Of a DNA stretch of 51,328 bases, positions 6,500 to 15,533 are shown piece after piece. The number at the start of each line of letters is the position of its first letter. Position 1 is the first letter of the stretch. The notes below the pieces were generated by a model that made no database searches, was not told the DNA's origin, and saw nothing but the letters and a program-made list of their open reading frames with translations. The stretch is from a virus, in IMG/VR virus record IMGVR_UViG_3300020220_000076, positions 1 to 51,328 of that record; one strand, written 5' to 3'. Both the position numbers and the translations under genes were made by a program.

Positions 6500-7903
6500 T
6501 CACATGAGGTTTGCAACCTTGACTCTTCTGTAGTAAACGTTGGAGTTGGTTGAAATATTGTCTCCAGCAGAAGCAGCGGTAGCACCCTTCGCAAATGGAT
6601 TCGCAACGACTCCATAACGAGTCTTGAATCCGATTTTTGGTTGGAAGGTTTGCTCACCAACGGCACGTACCATTTGGAGAGGTACATATGGGCAGTAGAA
6701 GAGACCAGCATCATAAGGAGATGCACCCTTATAACCGACAACGTAGAACTGGTTAGCAGCAACGTTTGCCGAATATGGGTCGATGTAGACTCTGTACTTA
6801 CCTTGGAGAACACCAGCAAAGGTGTTGCCAGTGTCATCAACGTTCAGGTTAGCGTTGAGTGCAGGGGTGTAATCCAGAACACCAGCCATGGTCAGTGCTG
6901 AAGCAACGTCTGCAGAGCACAGGATGGTGTTACCTTTCCCTCTACGGGTTTGTTGGGCGATTGCGTTTGCATCACGCTCGATCTGGAAGATCAGACCCTT
7001 GAACTTCTCAACCGACCAACGACCGTTGGAGTCAACATCGAGGTCAAAAGTACCAGCGGTAGCAGTGTTAACCTGAGCACCAGGAACAGCAACCTTATAG
7101 ATGGTACGGATGATTTCTCTGTTGATTTCTGCGAGGATCTCAGTGGAGAGAATGTTAGCAAGTTCTGCTTCTGCATTCAGACCGTGAATTGCCTTCAGGT
7201 CTTGTGCGAGTTCGAGTGAATATTCAGCCTTCAGTGCGCGTGACTTAGCGGTAACAGTCAGTTTCTCAATCGAGAATGCCATCTCGTTGAAGTAGTTGCC
7301 GTTAGCATCGCCAAGTGCTTCAGCGTTACCAGTGGTCATACCCTCGCCAACGTTATAGTCGGTTGGGGATGTTCCTTGGTTTGTTGGGCTCAGAAGACCT
7401 GGATTAGTTCCTTGCTGAGCGGTTGTACCAAGACCTACAGATCCATCAATGAAACCTGCCGTGAGGTTACGGTTACTGTTCTGACCAGAGAATGCTGAAT
7501 CTGCTTCGCCGTAGAATGCTTCAGTTCCACTCTGATTGGTGTAGCGTGAACGCATCGCGAAGATCAGTCCAGTAGGACCATTCATTGGTTGAACGCCACA
7601 CAGATCATAAGCGATCAGATTAGGCATTGAACGGCGGATCAGTGAGATCAGCACGGGGTCGAAACCAGCAACAGGTGAACCTGTGCTATTGGATGCGCTA
7701 CCACCAAAACCACCAGTACCGGCAGAGTTGGTTGGGGATGCTTCGTAAAGGAATGAACGCTCTTCACGAAGTTCTCTTTCTTGGTTTTCGAGCAGGATAG
7801 CGGTTACCGATCTACGATGCGAATCTTTGATTGGATCCATTCCTTGATAATCAAGGATTGGTGACCACTTTTCCTGCAGATATTCAGCGTTGTACATCTG
7901 CAT
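6500..7903 (-). CDS. 23: Major capsid protein gp23
   Basis: Gp23 forms the hexamers of the T4-type capsid. The 467-aa length is typical of cyanophage gp23 and shorter than the 521 aa of T4. Recognisable stretches are SHRRSVTAILLENQE near the N terminus, SLIRRSMPNLIAYDLCGVQPMNGPTGLIFAMRSRY, KSRALKAEYSLELAQDLKAIHGL and FYVVGYKGASPYDAGLFYCPYVPLQMVRAV. A gp21 processing site fits (L/I)xE|(A/G) at FLYE54|A55. Start ATG 7903 is supported by GAGG nine bases upstream; ATG 7897 is an alternative. A strong terminator follows. The gene is probably transcribed with gp22 from the late promoter at about 9100. Confidence 0.97.
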   Translation of the reverse strand: MQMYNAEYLQEKWSPILDYQGMDPIKDSHRRSVTAILLENQERELREERSFLYEASPTNSAGTGGFGGSASNSTGSPVAGFDPVLISLIRRSMPNLIAYDLCGVQPMNGPTGLIFAMRSRYTNQSGTEAFYGEADSAFSGQNSNRNLTAGFIDGSVGLGTTAQQGTNPGLLSPTNQGTSPTDYNVGEGMTTGNAEALGDANGNYFNEMAFSIEKLTVTAKSRALKAEYSLELAQDLKAIHGLNAEAELANILSTEILAEINREIIRTIYKVAVPGAQVNTATAGTFDLDVDSNGRWSVEKFKGLIFQIERDANAIAQQTRRGKGNTILCSADVASALTMAGVLDYTPALNANLNVDDTGNTFAGVLQGKYRVYIDPYSANVAANQFYVVGYKGASPYDAGLFYCPYVPLQMVRAVGEQTFQPKIGFKTRYGVVANPFAKGATAASAGDNISTNSNVYYRRVKVANLM

Positions 7904-7951
7904 TGGGAATTTACCTCTTTAGAAAGTTTTGTTTGACTTATAATCTAAAAA

Positions 7952-9070
7952 TCAATTTTTAGCGACTCTACTAAGAGTCTGAAGATATGCTTCCATAATT
8001 GGTGAAACTGAAGATCGTTCAATTCCATCATGGTTTGCTTGTTCCGACAGATTCTCAGAATCGTCTCTTTGAGTACCAGTATTTGATGGGAAATATGATT
8101 CCCTTAGAGTTACCAGTTTCTCACGATAGTTTGTTTCACCATCAAACTCAACATTTTTGGCAAGAGCAGTGAGTTTGTCTTTCTGAGAAAGTGCGAGACC
8201 CTCAGCGACATCTGCAAAGATTACATCAGCAACCGACTCTGCTAATCTTTTATTAAGAGCAACATTTCTTTCGATTTGCTCGTTGAGTTTAGACTCCATT
8301 TCATCTAGTTTATCTACCATACTCTCGATAACATCATATCTATCTTCAGGGATTGAAACATAATGATCTTCAAAAAGTTGCTTCATTCCACCAAGGAATG
8401 ATTCAGTCATTTCGGTCTTAAGACCTTGTTCAACTGCGAGTGCATTTTCAGAAATCCACTCGTCAGCAACATACTCAAGATAAGAATCAACACGCTCGGT
8501 GAGTTCTTTCTTAATAAACTTAACCTCTTCAATTAAAGCATTTTCATAAGTTTGCTGAAGTTCTTCTTTGATTTCAAAAACTTTTGAACGAATAGCAGCT
8601 TCAAAAATAGTACGCGCTTTTTCTTGGAACTCTTCAGAAAGATCTTCTCCTTCTAAGAGAGCATTGACATCTTCTTCGATATCAAACTCCTCTTCCCCTT
8701 CTTCTTCTCCTTCTTCTTTCTCTTCTGTGGCATCTTCAGCAACTACTTCTTCGTCTTCATCGACTTCTTCTTCATCGACAAGATCCTCTTCCTCTTCAGT
8801 TTCCTCTTTTGCCATGGTTTTCATGGGTTCAGCAGGTGCAGCCTTTGCATTGACTACATCTTTAACTTGAGCAAGAGTTGCACCAGGAGTTTTGAGTGCA
8901 GCTGAATCGTCGTCTGGACGATAGTTTTCTGGAGTAGGGCCACCGAGATCTTCCCAAGCGCCAGTTTGTCCTGGAGTAATATCCCCAGTACCAGATTGCA
9001 TTGGTTCGGCAGGTGCAGCTCCTTTGGTTACTACGTTTTCCATTTCTTGTAAATTTCTACCAACGGACAT
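7952..9070 (-). CDS. 22: Prohead core scaffold protein gp22
   Basis: Gp22 is the main scaffold of the prohead and is degraded by gp21 during maturation. The 372-aa protein has a disordered N terminus (GAAPAEPM occurs twice in variant form), a very acidic Glu/Asp tract at about residues 90-135, and long helices predicted to form coiled coils (KEELQQTYENALIEEVKFIKKEL, VESMVDKLDEMESKLNEQIE). Several LxE sites, for example ALLEGEDL, fit gp21 cleavage. Acidic composition, helical content and position between gp21 and gp23 identify it. Tandem late-promoter boxes lie just upstream. Confidence 0.92.
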   Translation of the reverse strand: MSVGRNLQEMENVVTKGAAPAEPMQSGTGDITPGQTGAWEDLGGPTPENYRPDDDSAALKTPGATLAQVKDVVNAKAAPAEPMKTMAKEETEEEEDLVDEEEVDEDEEVVAEDATEEKEEGEEEGEEEFDIEEDVNALLEGEDLSEEFQEKARTIFEAAIRSKVFEIKEELQQTYENALIEEVKFIKKELTERVDSYLEYVADEWISENALAVEQGLKTEMTESFLGGMKQLFEDHYVSIPEDRYDVIESMVDKLDEMESKLNEQIERNVALNKRLAESVADVIFADVAEGLALSQKDKLTALAKNVEFDGETNYREKLVTLRESYFPSNTGTQRDDSENLSEQANHDGIERSSVSPIMEAYLQTLSRVAKN

Positions 9071-9094
9071 TTGTTTTGATTTTGTTATAATCTA

Positions 9095-9106
9095 TATTTA
9101 TTTATA
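9095..9106 (-). promoter_or_regulatory. Late promoter upstream of gp22 and gp23
   Basis: A perfect T4-type late box TATAAATA lies at 9106-9099 and overlaps a second box AATAAATA at 9102-9095. With initiation about six bases beyond, the leader before the gp22 ATG at 9070 would be roughly 20-25 bases. The gap between gp21 and gp22 is only 38 bases, so little else can be encoded there. Confidence 0.8.
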
Positions 9107-9108
9107 AA

Positions 9109-9759
9109 TTAAAGATTTGAAAGAAATTTGTTGAATAAATCTAACTTATGTTCTTCTAATCTTTTCTGATCAACTAGAGTATTAATTCTCTTTTGAGTTT
9201 GCTCGGCAAGTTTTTCACGAAGAATTCCACCTTCCCAAACCCACTCTTTACCTTCCATAATTCCCTGAACAAAAGCATCAGGTGCAGATGGGTCGGCAAC
9301 AATATCAGCAGCAGTTGCAAGCATGAAATCTTCACCAACAATTTTATGACCCTCATTAGTCATCTTGAGTGACCCAACACCACGAGAAGAAACACCGAGA
9401 CAAACTCCTTCACTAATTAAAGATTTTGCAATCTTACCCATTGGAGTTTCAAGGAGTTGTGCCTTACCTCTACAATTAGTTCCCTCAAAAGTAAGAGAAA
9501 CAATTTTATGAGAAACACGATCAAGATTTACGGTTGGACCATCTGGATGACCAAGTTCGCCAAGAGCACGACCTTTATTGACAAATGCCTCTGTATATCT
9601 TTTTACCTCACGGGAAAGAGTTTCCATCGGATACATTCTTCCATTGCGATTACAAATATCACCCTGAAGGAAAATACCTTCAATAAACATTTTTTTATCA
9701 GCACCTTTTCCTTCGGTGATGAATTTTACTTGTGATACTTCTTCTGTGATGAGTTTCAT
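9109..9759 (-). CDS. 21: Prohead core protease gp21
   Basis: This is the maturation protease that cleaves scaffold and capsid proteins after (L/I)xE motifs. The 216-aa length matches the family. The catalytic pattern is visible: GELGHPDGPTVNLDRVSHKI with the presumed catalytic His71, GVCLGVSSRGVGSL with Ser124/125, and TAADIVADPSAPDAFV with Asp152/156. NRNGRMYP near residues 37-44 is the conserved substrate-groove motif of the herpesvirus-like prohead protease family. It sits between a 175-aa unknown and the gp22 late promoter. Confidence 0.95.
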   Translation of the reverse strand: MKLITEEVSQVKFITEGKGADKKMFIEGIFLQGDICNRNGRMYPMETLSREVKRYTEAFVNKGRALGELGHPDGPTVNLDRVSHKIVSLTFEGTNCRGKAQLLETPMGKIAKSLISEGVCLGVSSRGVGSLKMTNEGHKIVGEDFMLATAADIVADPSAPDAFVQGIMEGKEWVWEGGILREKLAEQTQKRINTLVDQKRLEEHKLDLFNKFLSNL

Positions 9760-9761
9760 TT

Positions 9762-10289
9762 TTATTCGGAAACTAATTGAACTATTTCTGTAATACTAAT
9801 ATTTGTTGATCCACCATCAGCAAGAGCGGCAATTTTTACACTTCTAGAAACAGTTGCGCCAGTAACTGTAATTACACCAACAATAGATGATGTGTTTGCT
9901 GATAATGTTAAAGTTGAATCTGTCAGATCTGTTACTAACTGATGAACAGTATTTATTCCAGATGGTTGAGCATTTTCAATAGTTACATAATCTCCAATTA
10001 AAAATGGATTTCCTGCATTATTTGGAAATGTAATCACAGTGGAGGTTCCTGTTGTAATCCCAGCAATTTGCTGCCTAGCAATTCTTTCCTTTAAAACTTC
10101 ATTTCCATATGGAGAAATATAAAAAGAATTTGTAGTGACTACAGGATTTCCACCACTTTCTACATATACTGCAGTAAGTCCAGCAGCAACTCTAAGATAT
10201 CCACTCTTAAGAGCAATCGGATTACTTGTTGAAGCTGTTGAAACAGTTGGAGAAATTCTGTTTACATTTTGAACAACTTTTATTGCCAT
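9762..10289 (-). CDS. Probable virion structural protein in the prohead cluster
   Basis: I do not recognise a family for this 175-aa protein. It begins MAIKVVQNVNRISPTVSTAS and is rich in Ser, Thr, Val, Ile and Gly with little charge, giving a beta-rich prediction (SGYLRVAAGLTAVYVES, FYISPYGNEVLKERIARQQIAGI, TLSANTSSIVGVITVTGATV). In T4 this slot, between gp67 and gp21, holds core protein gp68, but I see no gp68-like acidic helical character. A surface or capsid-associated role is inferred only from composition and context. The ATG shares one base with the gp67-like stop. Confidence 0.7.
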   Translation of the reverse strand: MAIKVVQNVNRISPTVSTASTSNPIALKSGYLRVAAGLTAVYVESGGNPVVTTNSFYISPYGNEVLKERIARQQIAGITTGTSTVITFPNNAGNPFLIGDYVTIENAQPSGINTVHQLVTDLTDSTLTLSANTSSIVGVITVTGATVSRSVKIAALADGGSTNISITEIVQLVSE

Positions 10290-10456
10290 TATTCGGTATC
10301 TCCTGTTTGATCTTCACCACCAAACATTAATGCTGCAACTTCTGGACGAGCAGAATCTACTCTTTCAGAAGATTTAGCATATAATAATTCTTTAATTTTG
10401 TCGGAAACATCCGAAGGTGATCCGTCAGTCGCAATCAAATCGATAAGTTCTTCCAT
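10289..10456 (-). CDS. 67: Prohead core protein gp67-like
   Basis: This 55-aa gene begins MEELIDLIATDGSPSDVSDK and continues with KELLYAKSSERVDSARPEVA and a final MFGGEDQTGDTE. It parallels the start of T4 gp67 as I recall it (MEGLIEAIKSND...AARTIDLIKEEKIAIARN), a prohead core component. The long acidic tail of T4 gp67 is reduced to a few residues. Position between portal gp20 and gp21 agrees with T4 order. The stop overlaps the next ATG (TAATG). Two late boxes lie directly upstream. No Shine-Dalgarno sequence is visible. Confidence 0.8.
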   Translation of the reverse strand: MEELIDLIATDGSPSDVSDKIKELLYAKSSERVDSARPEVAALMFGGEDQTGDTE

Positions 10457-10468
10457 AAAATGAGTTTA

Positions 10469-10488
10469 TATTTATAAGATTATTTATA
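10469..10488 (-). promoter_or_regulatory. Tandem late promoters upstream of gp67, the 175-aa gene and gp21
   Basis: Two perfect TATAAATA boxes occur 12 bases apart on the minus strand at 10488-10481 and 10476-10469. The first overlaps the end of gp20. Starts downstream of them would give leaders of about 18 and 7 bases to ATG 10456. The pair would boost expression of the core and protease genes relative to the portal. Confidence 0.8.
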
Positions 10489-12169
10489 TCTTCCCACCTT
10501 TGGGTTCTGGTATTTCGACTGTCGTGGCATCTATTGATGGTTCAATTGGAACCTCTCCACCAGCACCTTGTTCTATTCCTTGTGCTTGATCCTGTGGAAT
10601 TGGATTACCCATTTCATCTACTGGTGCATTGGGATCAGGAAGAATTCCTTTTGCAATTTCATCTTCAATTTGAAGATCAATCTCAATAATTTCTGAATCC
10701 GTTTGACGAAGAATCTTTTTACGAATATATTCGGTGGAATAATATTTGCCGATATATGGTTCGATAGTCGTTGCAAGAGTTAATCTATTTGTTAAAAGTT
10801 CTGCTTCTTTAAGTTCTGCAAAATGATTATCATATAAGAAATCATATTGAATATGATCACTCATTTGCTCCCAATCTTCTGGAGAGACAATGTTTTTTAG
10901 AAGTAATTGAGTGCGAAGTATGTCGTTAAAAAGATTAGCAAATCTCTTTCTAAGTCTTCCGACAAACTTGGAGAACATCAATTCATCACGAAGAATTTCT
11001 GAAGATCTTCCAAGATTGAATCCATCACCACCGCCAGCAATTCTTGTTTCAGGAACTCCAAGTGCTCTATAAAGTTTCTTTTGGAAATACTCAACATCGT
11101 TAAGTTCTCCAAGATTTTGACCACCGGGAAGAGTTGTGATCTCCGTTCCACGACCACCTTCTCTTCTTGGAAGCCAGAAATCTTCAAGCATACTCATGAA
11201 TTTACGATCATCACGAACTTCACCTGTATTTGCATCATATACAAGTTTATTACGATAACGACTCATAACCTCTTTGAGGTATTGCTCTGCTTTTACTTTA
11301 GGAAGATTGCCTACATCAATATAAAAAATTCTTCGTTCTGGAGCACGAGATAATCTATAAATGACAAGACTATCTTCAATCATTCTAAGTTGATTGAGTG
11401 CTTTAATTGCTTTATGTAAATATGAAAGAATAGTTCCTTTATTTCTATCAACTAATCCAGATGTACAGTATGTGATTGTATCTTTTGCAATTTTAACTCC
11501 TTTTTTAGATCCTCCACTAATTGTTCCTGTAGGGAAATTTGGAGTTGGAGTATAAACGAAATATTCTTCGATTTCAGGAAAACTATATTCTTGATCTTGT
11601 GCAAAAGATCTAGATATCAAATTTAAATTTCTAAATCCGTTTTCATCACCATTAACTTTTTTTTCTTGACGCACATGCTTCATTTTCATGGGGTCAATAT
11701 ATCTCAATTCCTGAATACCTGCCTCAGGATTTTTTTGATCAATAACTTTTAGGTAAAATAATCTACCATCAATATACCAATTTCTAAAAATTTCATGGCA
11801 CTTTTTATCAAAGTCCATGATTTCTTTGATGTATTTAAATTCTGATCTGATAACTTCTTTTAGACGATCACTAGCATTAAGATTTGATAGTTCAATTTCT
11901 ATAGGTGAATCGTACAGATCACTTACAATTGCTTCATTTACAACACTTTCAATTGCGTTATCACACTCTGGATGAAGTGCCATTTCACGATAACGACGAA
12001 TTAAATCATATTCCGTTCTATAAACACCTTCAATATCTACATATTGACCATAAAATCCTGATTGGATAAAATGATCAACCCCGTCCTCATTGTTAGGAGG
12101 AACGGGGGAAACTACAGATTTAGGTGTTTTTACATTATCTTCAATCGAAAAACCAAAAAGTTTCGCCAT
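10484..12169 (-). CDS. 20: Portal vertex protein gp20
   Basis: Gp20 forms the dodecameric portal at the capsid vertex through which gp17 pumps DNA and to which the neck attaches. The 561-aa length fits cyanophage gp20 (T4: 524). Family stretches are clear: QSGFYGQYVDIEGVYRTEYDLIRRYREMALHPECDNAIESVVNEAIV, RYIDPMKMKHVRQ, SRAPERRIFYIDVGNLPKVKAEQYLKEVMSRYRNKLVYDANTGEV and EDFWLPRREGGRGTEITTLPGGQNLGE. The C-terminal tail is Pro/Glu/Gly-rich. An imperfect box ACTAAATA (12205-12198) at the end of gp19 could serve as a weak late promoter. Confidence 0.97.
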   Translation of the reverse strand: MAKLFGFSIEDNVKTPKSVVSPVPPNNEDGVDHFIQSGFYGQYVDIEGVYRTEYDLIRRYREMALHPECDNAIESVVNEAIVSDLYDSPIEIELSNLNASDRLKEVIRSEFKYIKEIMDFDKKCHEIFRNWYIDGRLFYLKVIDQKNPEAGIQELRYIDPMKMKHVRQEKKVNGDENGFRNLNLISRSFAQDQEYSFPEIEEYFVYTPTPNFPTGTISGGSKKGVKIAKDTITYCTSGLVDRNKGTILSYLHKAIKALNQLRMIEDSLVIYRLSRAPERRIFYIDVGNLPKVKAEQYLKEVMSRYRNKLVYDANTGEVRDDRKFMSMLEDFWLPRREGGRGTEITTLPGGQNLGELNDVEYFQKKLYRALGVPETRIAGGGDGFNLGRSSEILRDELMFSKFVGRLRKRFANLFNDILRTQLLLKNIVSPEDWEQMSDHIQYDFLYDNHFAELKEAELLTNRLTLATTIEPYIGKYYSTEYIRKKILRQTDSEIIEIDLQIEDEIAKGILPDPNAPVDEMGNPIPQDQAQGIEQGAGGEVPIEPSIDATTVEIPEPKGGKI

Positions 12170-12200
12170 CTTATAAATTTGAACTACTTGTATGTATTAT

Positions 12201-12791
12201 TTAGTTAATGTCTTGACCGCCTGCAGCAGGTGAATTACCTTTCATTGCTTCCCACCAAAGGATTTGGAATTCTGCGGTAAACTCCTGAATCGTGCTTGTT
12301 CCATAATCAAGAGTGATTGCTCCAATCGAAGTTGGGAATACATCATAAAAATGATACGCTCTTAAAGTCGATCCATCACGATCAAGTTGATAAACAAAAG
12401 CGTCTGCAGTATATGCTGTTGGATCAGTTTCTCCAGTATTATCAGAAACTTTATTAATTTTATTCATCCAGTTTTCCATAGCTGAACGAATTGAAAAATC
12501 AGTGTCGTTCAGAATAGTAATAGTCCAACTTTCAAAAGTTCTGTCGCCAGCGACTTTTAAAGTTCTACCTCTAAAAGGAACATCGAGTGGGGTAACATTT
12601 GATGCTGGTAGGTTTGCACCTTTTACCAAAAATCTTGCTTTGTCAAGAATATTAGTATCTGCTGGTGCAATATCTGGGAATGAAAGTACAACTTCAAAAA
12701 GATTACTTCTTGCGCCACCACCAGTTAACTTACTTTTGAAGTCAGTAATCTTTCTTAAAGGAGGTGGATTTAGTTGTTGTCTAGTTGCCAT
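12201..12791 (-). CDS. 19: Tail tube protein gp19
   Basis: Gp19 stacks as hexameric rings to form the inner tail tube. At 196 aa it is somewhat longer than T4 gp19 (163 aa). The tube-fold pattern is present: RSNLFEVVLSFP, ARFLVKGANLPASNVTPLDVPFRGRTLKVAGDRTFESWTITILND, IRSAMENWMNKI, VYQLDRDGSTLRAYHFYDVFPTSIGAITLDYG and IQEFTAEFQILWWEA. It follows gp18 by about 20 bases, with GAGG 11 bases before ATG 12791. A related tube-fold protein lies at 5898-6431. Confidence 0.95.
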   Translation of the reverse strand: MATRQQLNPPPLRKITDFKSKLTGGGARSNLFEVVLSFPDIAPADTNILDKARFLVKGANLPASNVTPLDVPFRGRTLKVAGDRTFESWTITILNDTDFSIRSAMENWMNKINKVSDNTGETDPTAYTADAFVYQLDRDGSTLRAYHFYDVFPTSIGAITLDYGTSTIQEFTAEFQILWWEAMKGNSPAAGGQDIN

Positions 12792-12810
12792 AATTGTTTA
12801 AACCTCTAAA

Positions 12811-15222
12811 TTAAAAGTTTCCGATTACTTCTTCAAAATCAACACCAGTCTTGGTGGCAATAAAGTTCAGACCAATGAAGTTAATTGATCTTGCTGGTTT
12901 GACATAGATGTCTGCAACAAATTCATTATTATCAATTACTGCAGCAGTATTATTTGTTTCATCACAAATAACAATATAATTAAAAATACCTCTCTTTGCC
13001 TGTACATCACGAAGGAAAGGTTCAATAGTATTTACAAAGTTTGTTCTTGTAACCTCATCATTAAATTCAAAGAGAGCATCTTTTGCTGCCCTTGAAATTG
13101 CATCTTCAAGATAAACAAAGAGGCGACGAACATTAATTCTGTCAAACGCAGATGCTCTAGCAAGACCAGTTTTATCACCAAAGAGAATGATTCCAGATCC
13201 TGGTGAGAAGATAACTGGGTTAATTCTGTTTGAATAAAGTTTGTCTCTTTGAGTTTTTGATGGATTATATGCTAGTTTAACTGCATTAAGAATTGAACCC
13301 CTTGTTGTCCCTGCTGGTGAATACCATGGGAAATTATTAATATCATTACGAGCACAAAGACCTGCAATGTCACCATTCAATGGTACATATCTGTAAGTAT
13401 TTGAAAATCTATCATACATGTATTTGTAACCACTATCAAACACAGCGTAAGAAGATGAAGCTACTGAAGCATAGAAACTAAGTACATTAGTAGTAATGTC
13501 AACAGCAGAATTAATATTTACTTCTGTTTGAGATAACGTATCAGTTAATGCAGCGCCTCTGTATGGTGAGATGAATGCAATTGCATCTTTTCTTAACTCT
13601 GCAACAGAGATCAGTTTGTTTGCTAAAGCTTGAGCAGTTGTAATATTATATGCTGCAGATCCCATCAAGAGAAAATCGATAGTATAGTTATCAGTATTTT
13701 CAAATAAATCATAACCTTCTGAAAGTTTTCCTAGTGATGCTGTAAGAGCACCAGTCGATTCAATTCCAACTATTCCGCCGTAGTCTTTACCACCAGCAAG
13801 AATATTTGTTGAAGATCCAGTAGCAGCAAAGATAATTCCTTCTGCTTCTTGATCCCAACCAACATCAGAGGCAAGAGTAAAATCGGAACTATATGCAGTT
13901 GTTACAATTCCTGCGGGAGCACCAAGACCAAAAATATACTTTGAATTATTTACAAGATACTTTCTCCAATAAGATGGACTTCCTACTGAGAATTCCGCAT
14001 CAGTTGCTTTTGATAGTCCTAAATGCTTTTCAATGATTGAACCAGCATTTCCAGTAATTGATCCGAGAGCGTCAATTACTACAACATGGACTTCATCAAA
14101 TCTTGAATTTCTTGCTGCTGCATATGCTGAAGTTGCGGGTCTTGGTGCAATGGTATTCCAATTAATTGATGATGATGTAGTTAAACCAATCGTTTGTTGA
14201 TCAAACCAGTCTGCTCTTGATGTATATGTAGTAGTTCCATAAGAAACTGATTGACCATTAGTATGAACTCCAATAGAACCTGAACTAGAAAATGCCCAAG
14301 TACCTAATGGTTGATAATCTACTTGTGTTTCAGTTCCAACCTCAGAAACATGAGAAAGAATTTTAACATCAATAGATGATTCTCCAATTTTTGTAATAAT
14401 TCCCTTTAGATAACCATCAAGAATTGAAGTTGATCCTGCGCCTGGATTTATTTTTCCTGCAACAGACTGTTCAATTCCATATCCAACTTGCATAGGATTA
14501 GAAGTTGTAGTCGTACCAAAATCAAAGGTAGCGGTTACAATTCCTGCTTGTCCAGATGAATTTGATATTGTAATAACACCATTTCCAATAGCAATGACTG
14601 TTGTGCCTGTGCTAATTACATCACTAGTATCACAACGAACTTCTAATCCTAAAGTTATAGAATCAGTACTAATACCAATTGTATTAGCACTACCTACAAT
14701 AGTTCCTGTTAAATTACTAATATCTTCTACAAATTCAACAATTGCTCCAGTATTAATACCTGATAAAGTCTGATCAGCTTTACTGTCAATAATTGCTACT
14801 CTTAAACCATTAGACCAAGATCCTGGATTTCTAGCAGCAACTACGACTCCAGCAAGTGTATTTTCATCATATCCTAAAGCATCGTAATGCTCTAAACTTT
14901 TAATCTTTATACTTGAAGTTGAAGGTCCTACAAATCCATTTCTTAAAAGAGTGTTATCTGCTCTTACAACTCTTAATGAACCACCATATGCAAGATAAGA
15001 TGAGGCAGATAACCAATGCTCATAATGCTTATCTGTTGAGTATGGTTCTCCAAAATTAGTTAATAAATCATTTTCATTTTCTACTAATGTTGGTTCGTCT
15101 ACAGGTCCCTTAGCAAAAGGAGCAACAATTGCACCAGTTTTATTTGATGATGGGATAACTCTTCCGAGTGTTAAATCAATTTCCCTTACTACAATTCCAG
15201 GAGATGCTAAATTTAGCGGCAT
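12811..15222 (-). CDS. 18: Tail sheath protein gp18
   Basis: Gp18 is the contractile sheath subunit. The N terminus NLASPGIVVREIDLT and the C-terminal domain (GLCARNDINNFPWYSPAGTTRG, LAYNPSKTQRDKLYSNRINPVIFSPGSGIILFGDKT, FDRINVRRLFVYLEDAISRAAK and the final NFIATKTGVDFEEVIGNF) are diagnostic. The 803-aa length exceeds T4 (659 aa). The extra sequence is a Ser/Thr/Gly-rich middle part at about residues 130-350, the region expected to be exposed on the sheath surface. The start is well supported by AGGAG seven bases upstream of ATG 15222, and a late box lies about 37 bases before it. Confidence 0.97.
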   Translation of the reverse strand: MPLNLASPGIVVREIDLTLGRVIPSSNKTGAIVAPFAKGPVDEPTLVENENDLLTNFGEPYSTDKHYEHWLSASSYLAYGGSLRVVRADNTLLRNGFVGPSTSSIKIKSLEHYDALGYDENTLAGVVVAARNPGSWSNGLRVAIIDSKADQTLSGINTGAIVEFVEDISNLTGTIVGSANTIGISTDSITLGLEVRCDTSDVISTGTTVIAIGNGVITISNSSGQAGIVTATFDFGTTTTSNPMQVGYGIEQSVAGKINPGAGSTSILDGYLKGIITKIGESSIDVKILSHVSEVGTETQVDYQPLGTWAFSSSGSIGVHTNGQSVSYGTTTYTSRADWFDQQTIGLTTSSSINWNTIAPRPATSAYAAARNSRFDEVHVVVIDALGSITGNAGSIIEKHLGLSKATDAEFSVGSPSYWRKYLVNNSKYIFGLGAPAGIVTTAYSSDFTLASDVGWDQEAEGIIFAATGSSTNILAGGKDYGGIVGIESTGALTASLGKLSEGYDLFENTDNYTIDFLLMGSAAYNITTAQALANKLISVAELRKDAIAFISPYRGAALTDTLSQTEVNINSAVDITTNVLSFYASVASSSYAVFDSGYKYMYDRFSNTYRYVPLNGDIAGLCARNDINNFPWYSPAGTTRGSILNAVKLAYNPSKTQRDKLYSNRINPVIFSPGSGIILFGDKTGLARASAFDRINVRRLFVYLEDAISRAAKDALFEFNDEVTRTNFVNTIEPFLRDVQAKRGIFNYIVICDETNNTAAVIDNNEFVADIYVKPARSINFIGLNFIATKTGVDFEEVIGNF

Positions 15223-15258
15223 CTTTATTCTCCTACAAGTCCAGAATTATTCTAAAAT

Positions 15259-15266
15259 TATTTATT
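15259..15266 (-). promoter_or_regulatory. Late promoter upstream of gp18
   Basis: AATAAATA (15266-15259) lies in the 83-base gap between the 75-aa gene and gp18. A start about six bases downstream gives a leader near 30 bases that contains the strong Shine-Dalgarno AGGAG. It could drive gp18, gp19 and gp20 in series. Confidence 0.75.
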
Positions 15267-15305
15267 AAAAAGGTTATTTCTAGTAGGGAAACGATGCGTG
15301 AACAA

Positions 15306-15533
15306 TTACCAGTCTGGATAATTCCACTCAGAAGAGTAATTTTTCTTTTTTCTAGAGTTTTGAATTCTTTTTACTGTACACTCTTTACATTCATATGAAT
15401 AAGAAGATGAAATGGTGCGACTTTTTCTTGTGCGATAAAAACTTTCTATTAAATTTTTTTTTATCCCACAAATTCTACACTTTCGATCAGTAAAACATAA
15501 ATGCTCTATCTCAAACTGATCGTCTAAGTCCAT
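15306..15533 (-). CDS. Small Cys4 zinc-ribbon protein between gp17 and gp18
   Basis: The 75-aa basic protein has two CxxC pairs, CRIC (Cys19, Cys22) and CKEC (Cys49, Cys52), separated by 26 residues with an ESFYRTRKSR segment, then VKRIQNSRKKK. This 'CxxCG...FY....SSYSYxCKxC' layout matches the zinc-ribbon that precedes the catalytic part of many phage HNH endonucleases, but no HNH motif follows. It may be a nuclease remnant or a DNA-binding protein in its own right. Its ATG overlaps the gp17 stop (TAATG), so it is translated with the terminase. It is not an established T4 core gene. Confidence 0.72.
   Translation of the reverse strand: MDLDDQFEIEHLCFTDRKCRICGIKKNLIESFYRTRKSRTISSSYSYECKECTVKRIQNSRKKKNYSSEWNYPDW

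Noticed and set aside
6412-6840. Minus-strand 142-aa frame at the end of gp23
   Set aside because: It is in another frame of the strongly supported capsid gene and runs through the terminator hairpin.
8568-8870. Plus-strand frame encoding a very Ser-rich 100-aa protein
   Set aside because: It is the antisense of the acidic Glu/Asp tract of gp22; composition is explained by that.
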